Origin: Phytophthora quininea
Lineage: Eukaryota; Oomycota; Peronosporomycetes; Peronosporales; Peronosporaceae
Direction: 5' to 3'
DNA length: 64,000 bases
NCBI GenBank assembly: GCA_011947345.1
Contig: JAAVTG010000524.1
Coordinates: 1 to 64,000 of the forward strand
Program-made: the position numbers and the translations under genes
Shown here: one piece after another, positions 22,776 through 32,768 of the stretch
How positions within the stretch are numbered: position 1 is the stretch's first letter
Layout: every line of letters begins with the position of its first letter
The notes under the pieces: generated by a model
Seen by the model: only the letters and a program-made list of their open reading frames with translations
Told to the model about the DNA's origin: nothing
The model's database searches: none

Positions 22776-25047
22776 CTACGCACTAGTCACTCGGAAGGAG
22801 ATTTGGTGAAACACAGGAGTGCCTGCAAACACAAAGATGTTGGCGAGTGTGAGTTCGTCCAGAGGAGTTGTCACAGACGCCTTGGTTTTCCTCTTTTGTG
22901 TAGATAGTTGGGTGTTTGTCGAGCTGACAGCACGCTCAAGAAGGCAGCTTTGGCCTCCACATCGAGGGGCTTGTGTCTGCGAGCCAATGGTTTGCGATTG
23001 TGTCGGGTAAATGGCCCAACATACTGTTGGTACGCCGACGGTGCCACCACGTCCAGATGTTCGAGTCTTTGGTTTGCATCCAGCATGGCCAATAGCGCCC
23101 CTAAATCCTGTTGAGCATTGTGAACATCCCCCGTTGGCGGCCATATATGTCTTGGTACGGCCGCTTGAGATGAATCTGCAGCCAGTAAAGACTCATGGCG
23201 ATGGGGCTGTTGCTAATACTTAGTTCCTGGGCCAGCAAAGAATTTTTTCCCAGTGTGTACTAATCGCTGGAAGCGGCAGGTGATATGTGTGAAAGTAGTC
23301 GAACTTGAACCGCGCTTGCACTGAGCCGGCGTGTACCACCAACTCCTCCATGTTTGGACAGCTTGGAATGGTCAAATGTACATCGCCAACGTCGACTTCC
23401 AACCACTTTAGCGATGTACCTGCAGCCCTAAGAAATTGCGGGATTCCGTCCACTGTCGATCCGTAAGATCGACTCAAGCGAATCGTGAGCGATGTCAAGG
23501 CACCATGTGCCCCACCATTATCACCGAGCTCCTGATAGAAAGTCAAGTTGCTGCGTTGAACTTGGCAGCGGCCGAAGCCAGGGATCAGCACATTGATCCA
23601 TTGACTGCGGCCGTCGTCACTGAAAGTTCGGACATTGGAGATTGGCGACGGGCATATCAATGGCATTACATGAACTCCACGGACTTTCGCAAGGTTGCCG
23701 TGGCTGTCGAATGGCCACCGAATGGGAGAGCCTGCTTTCAGAACAGCATTCCGCCCATTGATCTGGCCTCGAGGACATCCAAATAGCGTTTCTTTTGGGT
23801 GGTCAGACGCGACAACTGCCGAAAAAACTTGCATGTCTGCCTTCGTCGCGGACTTGACATCATTTAAAGAGAGCTTTTCCAGCGAAGAATACACGCGCGC
23901 TCGTTTCGAGAAGAGTCCGTAGGCCAGCCATTTCCACCAGTCTTGCTGTCAAACGCGTCGTTGTACGAACTCATATCGAGCGATATCGAGACTTCAGGGA
24001 CGGACTGGTTGAAAGCCATAGCAGAGCAGATCGCTTCAAAGTCGCATGCGCGAGCAGATCCCAAGTCTGGCAGATTGCACTCCAAATGGACCAAGTCCAA
24101 CTTTCTCTGACTGACCGGCTGATTCGGTGCCGCCAGTGTCTGGGGTTGAGCGTGACGGCTATTAGTAAAGAGCACGAACACGTGCGCCATGAGCTGGGCG
24201 AGTGCTTTCCTTGATGCAAGCGCATTCTCTGTGGTGTGGTTGTATGCGCCGAACACCATGTCCAGCTGCGAGAATGAAACATTGTCCAGAATGGCCGAGT
24301 TCATCAGCTCCATCACGCGTCTCGTCATGCCGTGGCCTCGGAATCTCAAGCTGGTCGGCTCCAGCACAAGAGTACATTGCAACGATCCAGGTAGAACTCC
24401 AAGACTAGTCGTCCCCGCGGCCTGCCATTGCTCTCGGATTGTTTTGTCAGCAGTCTGCAGACCCTGTAGGATCGCCGACAGCTGCGCCACAGCTTCTTGC
24501 CGCATTGAGTTAGCCCTCCTTTGAGCCTGCGGCCTGCTCATCTCTCCATCCGCGATCTCTGCCAACATGGGCAGCCAAGTGTCTTCAATGTGCACTCTGA
24601 CTGGGATCTTCACGCCAAGTCCTGGGTGGGTGGGATTGAGAGTATGATCTAAGGATGCAATTTTGGCCAGAGTTGTGAAGTATTTGGCACTGGCATGCTG
24701 TCGTTGGTGGGTCCCACACAGCTGAATGAGATGGTTGCTCAGATTTGGGATCTCTCGCGTGTCCATCTCGTTCATGTTCATGTCCACAAGAACACGGAAG
24801 GGAAGGTCGGCAGCTTTCAAGTTTAACGTGGCAGTACTTTGTCAATAGGGATTTCCACGCAGAACTGTCGATGTGTTGAACTGCAAACACGAGAGCGAGG
24901 GCCTCTCTCGATTGCGGCGCTGTGGGTGTGCAGAGACAGCTTCAACGAGCTCGCGCCGTCGCCCCAGGCGTCTTCTTCGTCACTGAGAGTCAGTCGGTTC
25001 CTCAACACAGCGCACCATGGAGCCAGAAAGCCCCAGCGCTTCTCCAT
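22776..25047 (-). CDS. PWC family copy E, nearly full length with frame breaks
   Basis: The ATG at 25047 gives MEKRWGFLAPWCAVLRNRLTL. After a shift near 24900, FAVQHIDSSAWKSLL follows, then a 318-residue frame (23864-24820) with LIQLCGTHQRQHASAKYF, GVKIPVRVHI, SLQCTLVLEP and SARACDFEAICSAMAFN. The next frame (23220-23894) has SLEKLSLNDV, DHPKETLFGC, NVRTFSDDGRSQWINVLIPGFGRCQVQRSNL and CPNMEELVVH. The tail is in further frames (22776-23144) with AKAAFLSVLSA and ELTLANIFVFAGTPV. The piece normally carrying RRLRVRL is thin around 23100-23220. About six breaks. Divergent from copy F. Confidence 0.65.
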
Positions 25048-25357
25048 GGACTTGCCTTTGGCTCTTGGACTTGAGCAGGAGACGGCAAATTGAGGAGTGA
25101 AGCAGAATGTTGACAAGCGAGATGGAATGAACCAATCACTGCATAGTTTGCAGTTGGTGATAGTGAAACCAAGTGTAGCAAGTTGAAGAGGCGGATCCAA
25201 ATTGGCCAATAGGAGAAACAGGATGAGCCAACTTCAACTTGGTGCAAAAGATAAAGCGGTCACTGGAGACGGCGCCCGGGGTATCTCTCCACGTGCTCGC
25301 ATAGGTGTGAATCAGTTTAGTCATTCTTTAAAACTCCAAGCGTAACAAGTGAAGGCC
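25048..25357. other. Divergent spacer between PWC copies E and F
   Basis: 310 bases between two start codons facing apart. No gene seen. Presumably contains both promoters; no clear initiator could be chosen. Confidence 0.4.
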
Positions 25358-25990
25358 ATGGAGCAGCGTTGGGACTTCTTAGTCCCTTGGTGTCTAGCCC
25401 TAAAAGGCCATATCCGATATGAACGCCCTCAACAGAGAACGATGAACTTTGGCGTAGACCACCCTCGGCTGCTCATTTTTCTCCCTAGACGTCAGGAAGA
25501 TGGAGACCGTACTCGACCAGGACACAACAGAAGAGCAGTTTAAAATTAATTTTACCAAAACACGTGAAGTTCTCGCGCTTCTTGCAGCGGTTGCTCACGT
25601 TGATCAAGGCGCGTGGAAATGCCTGCTGTTAAGTCAAGTCTGTGAAGACAAGTTGGGAAATCCTGGAGGGAACAATTACGAGCGTGACATTCCTGCGCAA
25701 TTTGTACTGAGTTTGGATCTGTGGGGTCGTGAGAATCAAGAGCCGTTCGCCCCACTCTAAAACGCTTAACCATCCAGGAAGACCGAGACGTGGATTCGCC
25801 TGAGGACTTGTTCCTTGGGAGTTGTCCCAACTTGGAAGAGCTTGCTATTACTGGGTTTGAAATGGACGCAGTCTTAACTTTTGCTCCATTGGTACGAGGG
25901 AGGAACCATTCCCAGTCACTACTCGTGAAGAATGGCGCAACATGAACGTGTTCATGTCAATGTTAAACGATTCCGAGAGACTCCATTAGT
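25358..25990 (+). pseudogene. PWC family copy F, internally deleted
   Basis: The ATG at 25358 (MEQRWDFLVPWCLALKGHIRY) starts a normal N terminus. After a shift near 25500 come VLALLAAVAHVDQGAWKCLL and DIPAQFVLSLDL. At about 25760 the sequence jumps from the block near residue 130 directly to DSPEDLFLGSCPNLEELAITGFEMDA, which belongs near residue 540 of complete copies. About 400 residues are therefore deleted. It ends near 25990 without the C-terminal helix. The post-deletion block is closest, by eye, to copy C (PEDFFLGSCPNLEELAITGFELDA). Confidence 0.6.
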
Positions 25991-26282
25991 GGCTCTCGTC
26001 GTGAAAATCTGTCCCCATTGTTGTCATCTTGAGCAGGATGCATTTGCCACACAAATCGTAGCTGCCACAAGTGATGCAGTGCAAAACGCAGCCTCGAGTG
26101 ACACGAGCGGCGCAGTCGGCACAGACTGCATTTCCTTTCTCCCAGTAGGAGTCATGGGTTAGAGCATTGCCATCTTCAGCATAAAATTTTGCTGCGAATG
26201 CGAGAAGGTCTCGGAAACCAACCACAGCGCTCGTCGAAAGCAGCGGCATCCGAAAGTGACTGGTCAGGTACTGTAGAAGCAA
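25986..26282 (-). CDS. ZZ-type zinc finger fragment, hypothetical
   Basis: A short frame of up to 98 residues contains CADC...C-x2-C...DLCGKC (NAVCADC, HCITCGSYDLCGKC). This fits the C-x2-C, C-x2-C, YDLC-x2-C spacing of ZZ zinc fingers, which bind protein partners in autophagy receptors and chromatin proteins. The usual downstream His pair is only partly recognisable (DFHDESH). No other domain is attached, so this is probably a leftover of a larger gene or a small ZZ protein. Its stop overlaps the broken end of PWC copy F. Confidence 0.4.
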   Translation of the reverse strand: MLLQYLTSHFRMPLLSTSAVVGFRDLLAFAAKFYAEDGNALTHDSYWEKGNAVCADCAARVTRGCVLHCITCGSYDLCGKCILLKMTTMGTDFHDESH

Positions 26283-26423
26283 GAACCTATTCAGGACGAG
26301 GTGACCAACTACAGGTAAACGACGAATGTGTAAGCCAAGTCAATCAGCTAGGGAGAAGTTCGATGTTGATGCAGCTGTCATGGGCAACGAACCAATTGGG
26401 CCAGTACAACTAAATGTTGCACC

Positions 26424-26480
26424 CCGACAAGCGCGTCAGTCGAACGCGTAGTCGACGCGTACAATTTGCTAGAGGGTTCT
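26424..26480 (-). pseudogene. PWC family scrap (RRLRVRL region)
   Basis: About 55 bases closely resemble the copy C sequence near 18405-18450 that encodes the CxRRLRVRLT block, in the same strand orientation. It stands alone between the ZZ fragment and the Cu+-ATPase gene, so it is an isolated remnant of an eleventh copy or of a rearrangement. Nothing else is recognised in 26283-26699. Confidence 0.4.
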
Positions 26481-26699
26481 CACCTGCCGAGTTATGAACG
26501 GAACGAACGAGTTTTCAGGCGGCGGGAAGGACAGCTTCATGCTCCAACAGACAACGTAAGCTACCAACACGTACGGACTACAGTATTATCATAAAAGAAA
26601 TGCACGTGTCCCTCACCTCGCCCATACACACACAGTCGTTCTGTTCAGTCGCCCAGCAATGGCGTCGTGAGCGGCGACCATTTGGCATCCGCAGCAATC

Positions 26700-29152
26700 T
26701 CATTTGGTAGCGCTGGGGGTGTACCGTTGCAGTAACAACGATGAAGTCACCACTGATAACGACGAGATCATCATGGCTCCACCAGCGAACATCGGTGGGA
26801 TGTCGAACCCAACAGGTTTGAGAACGCCAGCAGCCAGCGGGATCAGCAGACAATTGTATCCAAGTGCCCATACGTAGTTCAGTCGAATGCGATTGAAAAT
26901 CGTTCGCGACAGATCAAGTGCGGTGATCACGTCAAACAAGTTCGACTTCATGAGAACCATACCGGCCGTCTCAACTGCGACTTCTGTTCCACCACCGATG
27001 GCGATACCGAGATCGGCTTGGGCAAGCGCAGGTGAGTCGTTAATGCCATCACCGACCATAGCTACAGTATACCCAGCGTTCTGTAGCTGCTTCACCTTCG
27101 AAGCCTTTTCAGCTGGAACAACTTCTGCCATTACATTCGCTTGACCGATACCCAGCTGAGCTGCAATAGTCAACGCCGTGCGCTCATTATCGCCTGTAAC
27201 CATCCAGACCTGCAAGCCCATGTCCTTAAGTTTCGCTAGCGTTCGGACCGCTTCATCGCGCGGAGCATCGGCCACACCGAAAACTCCACAAAATGTATCG
27301 TCGACGCCCATGTAGATGCAAGTTTTGCCACAACTTTCAAGCTTCGTTGTCGCTGCAGTGACGCCTTCGCTCGTGCTCATGATACTGTTTTCAGCCATCC
27401 ACTCCTTATTGCCGATGATGACTTTGTGTTTGCCCACCATACAAGCAACTCCTCTTCCAGAAACACCACGGAAGTCGGTTGGTTGCTCCAATAAAAGCGA
27501 GATCTGCTTGGCATGGTCAATTATCGCCTTGCCCAGCGGATGTTCACTGCCTAGCTCTGCCGAGCCCGCAAGAAGGATGAATTCTTGAGACGACAAGCTT
27601 TTATCAACCACAATCACATCCGTCACCGAAGGTTTCCCCACCGTCAGCGTTCCAGTCTTGTCGAACAGAATGGCATCGACCTTGTGAGCTGTTTCCAGCG
27701 GCTCACCACCTTTAATCAACACGCCATGTTCTGCCCCAACTCCAGTTCCAACCATGATGGCGGTGGGTGTCGCCAACCCTAAGGCGCAAGGGCAAGCAAC
27801 CACGAGCGTCGAGATACCAAAGTTGAAGGCAAACACGAACTTACTATCTGTAGAGGGGATCCAATGTTCAGGAACTGCATCGACTTCACACAAAATGAGC
27901 CACATGACGAACGTTAGAAGGGAAAGCACTGCCACAATTGGTACGAAAATGGACGAGATGTAGTCGGCGTAAGCTTGTATCGGCGCCCTGGATGTCTGTG
28001 CGTCTTCCACGAGTCGGATGATTTGGTTCAATGCAGTGTCATTGCCAACGCCCGTCACCTCCATGTGAAATAACCCCTCCATGTTTACTGTCGCCCCCAG
28101 CACACGGTCGCCACTCTGCTTCCTGACAGGTTTCGATTCGCCAGTCAACATGGATTCATCAATTCGTCCTTCTCCAAACACAATCATACCGTCGGCCGGG
28201 ATGGATGATCCGCGAACTACTTTCAAGACGTCTCCACGTTGCACGAGCTCAATTGGAACCTCACGCTCGTCATGAACAGAAACTCCATCTGCATCGAAGA
28301 CCAAGAGTATGGCTGATTTCACTTGCAAGTCCAGCAGTTTGGTTAATGCAGCCGAGCTTTTACCCTTTGCAATTGCTTCCAAATATTTCCCCAACAGCAC
28401 GAAGGCGATTAACGTAGACGATGTCATGAACATATCGGGATTGGCGACGTCAGACTCATCAAGCACAATCCCACGAATAATAGTGAACCATCCGTACAAG
28501 AAGGCCAAGTTGGATCCCATTGAGACCAGAAAGGACATGCCTAGCATCCGATTCTTCACTCCTTTCCAAGCCTCGATGTGAAATCGTCTAGCAGGGTAAA
28601 ACTGGACGGGAGTCGCTAAAACGGACATTATCGTCGACATCCACGAGAGTCCGCGGGCCACCTCCGATTCCAGATCGTGGTGAATTGAGTCGATGTTGTC
28701 GAGGATTAGAGTTACAACCAGAACTGGGATCGTGAATGCCCAAGCGATAACAACGTCAACACGATAACGACTGATCTCTTTTCTTCGCTGGTCTTCCAAT
28801 GTCTTCTGAGCTTCAACCCCGTCACGTACGATGCCTCAAATCCAATGCTCTCTATCGTCTCAACCAACGTCCGGATACCAACAACATCCTTGTCAAAGCG
28901 AATGACAGCCTTCTCTGTCGCGAAGTTAACGGCGGCCGAGATGACTCCTTCAGTCTGCAGAAGAGCATTTTGAACGGAGTTGGAGCACGAGCTGCAAGTC
29001 ATCCCACCAACAACCAGCGTTGCGTCACCAATGTCCTTCTTGTCTGGCCCACGGACAGCAACCGCGACCTCGCTTGAAGCAGTGTGGTCACATCCACGGT
29101 TGCTTGCCAGAGGTGACAAGAGATTTCCACCGTTGATGTAGTCGGCTGCCAT
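26700..29152 (-). CDS. Copper-transporting P1B-type ATPase
   Basis: About 817 residues. It pumps Cu+ across a membrane (secretory compartment or plasma membrane), like CCC2/ATP7/RAN1. The ATG at 29152 leads to one HMA metal-binding domain with GGMTCSSCSNSV (29000-29030). The frame then breaks in the run of four at 28817-28820 and continues in a 699-residue frame. That frame has a TGES actuator loop, the CPC copper motif in VVACPCALGLATPT, the phosphorylation motif DKTGTLT, the TGDN hinge, and MVGDGINDSPALAQAD, with eight hydrophobic segments in the usual positions. Only one HMA domain is present, fewer than animal ATP7. The C terminus is complete. No intron seen. Confidence 0.92.
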
Positions 29153-29210
29153 TGCCTCGCTTGCTTGTCAGGAGGCAGACTGCAAAATGAAATGGTGCAG
29201 TCGAGGGTTT

Positions 29211-29504
29211 TCAAACGGATACCTTGAAAAGCAGCGACTTGAAGTGCTCAGCCAATCGGAAGACGCGACGTGACTGGTTGTTGACGTACACGATTACGAA
29301 GCCGCGATTTTGTAGGCATTTTGCCCCATCACCCACGATTTCGTCGGTTGTGTCTAACGAACTATTGAGGCACACTTTAAGCTCATAGTCGTCAAAGGGA
29401 GACATATGTTCACGAGTTGATCCTTGTTTCCCCAGCCGAAGCGCATATCCAACACGATCCTCGTTAAAGCTCGTTCTATCAGTGATTCTGTGCGAACGCC
29501 CCAA
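29211..29504 (-). CDS. Unrecognised C-terminal segment downstream of PWC copy G
   Basis: A frame of about 95 residues that looks coding (MSPFDDYELKV, DTTDEIVGDGAKCLQNRGFVIVYV) but matches no family known to me. It overlaps the last block of PWC copy G in a different frame, so it could be a copy-specific tail reached by a shift near 29500, or the 3' end of another gene. It ends about 60 bases before the Cu+-ATPase start on the same strand. Confidence 0.3.
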   Translation of the reverse strand: MGRSHRITDRTSFNEDRVGYALRLGKQGSTREHMSPFDDYELKVCLNSSLDTTDEIVGDGAKCLQNRGFVIVYVNNQSRRVFRLAEHFKSLLFKVSV

Positions 29505-30900
29505 CTATCTCCACATGCTTCACAGAAGAAAACTTGTCGGAGCACAGGCGGCGCAGCCAACGCCAAGATAGTAGACGACACGTCTCGGTGGAGATTGCAA
29601 GGTGCGTAGCTAGCGTCAGTTTTGACATCACCCGTCTGTCCGGTTCTTGGTAATCACGTCCACGTCGACGTGAGGGCCATCGTGAAATACTTGAGAGGCC
29701 CCGACGCACTCAAGAAAACGAGGTAATTCTCTCGAAATGGTCGGCTGGTGCCAATGAAACTGAAGCACAAGCGACGTCAATCTTGGCCAAGAAGGCTTTT
29801 TCGATCGAAGCGTTTAGCATAACGCTCAACCTTGCATTTGCCCAAACCAGGTATGAGTGCGTGTAACCCACTCGCTCTCTCCATCGTCACTGAAAGTCTG
29901 CAGGAAAGGAAGTGGAGCATCGAAAGGTAAGTACTGTGGGTTCGTCACGTCTTCGCCATTGAATTGCCATTTGATAAGGGAGTCCAGTGCTAATGATGCA
30001 GTCTTCCCTCCACGATACCACGCGGCAACTTGAACAACGATTCCTCGGGGTGTTCTGAGGCCAGCACCGCTGAAAATGCGTCCGCATCTTCGCTACTTCA
30101 GCCGTCAGCGCCAGCGACTCAAGTGATGAATGGGTACGTGCTCGCGTCGAAAACACGGCATATGCCAACCACTGCCACACTAGGCTTCCTGTTGCTCTGT
30201 CAGTCAATCTTCTCCTCATGCCAATAGAAACTTTCCGAGTTGTCTGGCACTGTCATAGCCGACTTTGGAATGAAAACATTGAGCTTATAGCTTGAGTTTG
30301 ATGTTCGACAGGTAGTGCCAAACAGGCAAGACAGAAATTGCCAGAAACGTGTTCTGCATCCGCATTCAGCTGCCAAGCAACATGATCGTTCCACGTCCAG
30401 TCGAAGAGATACTTGAGAAAATCTCATGCTATCGTGAACCGCGCTCTCGACCGTCTCCCTCATGCCCGTAAGCGTCGGACATAAAATAAAGTCCAATATC
30501 GTGGACTCTAACATGAATCTGCATTGCAACGACCAAACTTTGTCGTCTCGTAATGTGTTCGTTCTTGTCCCACTGCTCCGAATTATTCGCTCTGCTTCAC
30601 AAATGTGGGCCAGGATCAACTGCGAGTTCTGTTTCCTTTCGAAATTCACTTCCACGGGAATACCAGTCTCCACTCCTATTGGACGATCTTAGAGACGATC
30701 GCTGCGACCTGTGATTTCTGACAGTGCCCTCAAATACGCAGAGCTTGAGTGTTGGTGCTAATGCCGCAAAAGCGAAGTAGATCGTAGTCAGGGCAATTGT
30801 TATTGCCTCTCCCGTTGAGGTCCATCAAGAGCACGAATCGAGCCGGAAGCTTCTCTTCAAACTCTTCTTCGCCTTCCTTCCCGACATCGTCGATCTATCA
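29354..30900 (-). pseudogene. PWC family copy G, 5' truncated and decayed
   Basis: The N-terminal signature and the AHVD-WKYLL block are absent. The copy begins about 30880 with EEEFEEKLPARFVLLMDL and PDYDLLRFCGI, has in-frame stops near 30690-30740, then GIPVEVNF, SLQCRFMLESTILDF and MRFSQVSLRL (30200-30673). VWQWLAYAVFSTRAR and SLESLAL follow in another frame, then LQTFSDDGESEWV near 29890 and a worn copy of the leucine-rich part. The C-terminal helix (TILALAAPPVLRQVFF) is at about 29520-29575. The missing 5' end and stop codons indicate a real pseudogene. Confidence 0.55.
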
Positions 30901-31072
30901 TCTTTGACACTTCACAAGTGTTGCGCCCGATATTTCATTTTCATCAGGCGAACCTTTTATTCAGCACCGAAGATGGCAGTTGGCAGCGACTCCAACTCGA
31001 GCTCGAGCGCTATTGCGGATGTTTCGATCAATCAAACACCGATAAAATACAGATAAACTTGGAGATTGTTCC

Positions 31073-32699
31073 TCAGTGTCCTCCTTGGTGGCTGTGGCGA
31101 TGTCCGAGCGTTGGATTTAATCGTCCTTTGTCGTTTTCGTTGGTGCTATCGAGTGTGGGCCACGAGGCCGGGAACACGGCGGAGAAGAAAGCGTCCTCGA
31201 TGATACCGATGCACACCATGAGCACTACGTAGCTGAACAGGATCATGTAGCTGTAGACATAGATCTGACCGATCCATGGCGTGTACGCGACGTCCGTAAA
31301 CGTGTCATGGATCTCGTCGCCATTGGCCACCGAGAAGAGCGTCGTGGCGGTTGCACTGGCGCTCCGGAAACGAGGCACTTTGGCGCCGAACATGACGGTC
31401 CCGAACAGCACAAAGCCCACGAAGATGGGGAAGACGCCAAAGAGGAACTGCAGCACGCGGGGCAGACCGCGACGCAACGTCAGCCCCAAGATGTGGAATC
31501 GCGCGTTGACCTGCAGATACCGCACGAGGCTGCCCCATTGTAACGCGCAGCAGGACGCAAAGGTGAAGCAGAGCGTATCGTTCAGCGACAGTCGGTACGC
31601 GTGACCCCACGTCGCTAGTAGACACCCCACGGTCACGAAGTTGAGCGCGAGGGTGAACCAGAACCAAAGTCCTTAGCTGCTCCCTTATGGATAGCGAGCG
31701 CAAAGGGGAACTTGACAAAGAACCGGAGCGACGTTGGGTGCTGAGCGGCTAACGCCTTGGCGGACATCCACTTGAGCCAAAACTCCACCGCCTGCAAACA
31801 GCACGATAAAAGAGATTAGTCTTGTCACGCGTCGACAGCATTCTTCGCAGCGCTGACCTGGTACAAGCAAATCGCCAGCAACGTCACTGAGCTCAGCGCT
31901 GTCCGAGTGTCAAAGATCACTGGTGGCATGTCTTCCTCACCATCCAACGCTTCTTCCGCTGCAATAGCGGTACGTGAGCTAGACGGTAGCTCATCGTCAC
32001 CTCCAGATGGCCTTGGTTAAGCAGGTCGTAGCGGATCCCCACTTTCCACTCGGACAGTCGCTCCTCCACCTGCTCCCCACTGCTCGTCCTCCTCTTCATA
32101 CCGATCACAAACTTGAGTTCCATGGCGTCCAATTCATCAAAGAACTTCCTCGTTTCGAGTTGTCTGGCGGCGTCTCTCCCCATCCTCAAGGGCGCCGGCC
32201 ACTCTTCAATGGACGTGGCATTGGTGATGTTGTAGTGCGTATCTACAGGGTCCTCGCCCAAGTCTGTGCGTACCGTCAACAGCGGCGGCGGTAGCCGCGT
32301 CTTATTGCCGAACACAAGGTACGAGTCCAGCGCCACGTCTGCCAATTTAAAGTAGTTGGCCACCGCTCCGTGCACGTGCTGTCTGGTCTCCTCAATCGTA
32401 AAGAGCGCCCCCACGGGCATCGCCGACGCCCTGGCCGCGAACCCTCCGCCAAAGAACTCGTCGTCCACGTTGGCGGCGATCTCCTCCTGCGGCTCCAGTA
32501 CAAAGTGGGGCAGCGTCACAACCTCCGACTTGCCCTCGATCTGCTGCGTGGCGTCCACGTAGAACAGAAGTCGCAGCCAGTTGTTGGCCAGGGACCGCTG
32601 GAACGGGTGCAGTGCGGAGCCCAACTGCGAGCTCCGCAGCGTCAATAGCAGCGCCGCCAGCACGTGCAGCACGAGCCGCAGCGACGTCAGTCCTCGCAT
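31073..32699 (-). CDS. Mucolipin/polycystin-type TRP cation channel
   Basis: Probable endolysosomal or plasma-membrane Ca2+-permeable channel of the TRPML/PKD2 group. The ATG at 32699 starts a first hydrophobic segment (LRLVLHVLAALLLTL) followed by a long luminal domain. The frame shifts near 31985 into a stretch ending AICLYQ. An intron of about 57 bases (31797-31853, GTCAGC...TTTGCAG) precedes AVEFWLKWM. After another shift near 31670 come the last four membrane segments with the pore region TLFSVANGDEIHDTF, where NGDE replaces the NGDD selectivity motif of animal mucolipins, and VLMVCIGIIEDAFF. About 520 residues. Only 69 bases separate its start from PWC copy H on the other strand. Confidence 0.78.
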
Positions 32700-32768
32700 C
32701 TAACTCAATAATGATTATTCGGAGATAACCATAACATAATTCGTTTTTATTATAAAAATCGAGACCCA
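32700..32768. promoter_or_regulatory. 69-base shared divergent promoter (TRP channel / PWC copy H)
   Basis: The two ATG codons point away from each other with only this AT-rich stretch between them, so any promoter elements must be shared or overlap the coding starts. No consensus initiator stands out. Confidence 0.45.
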
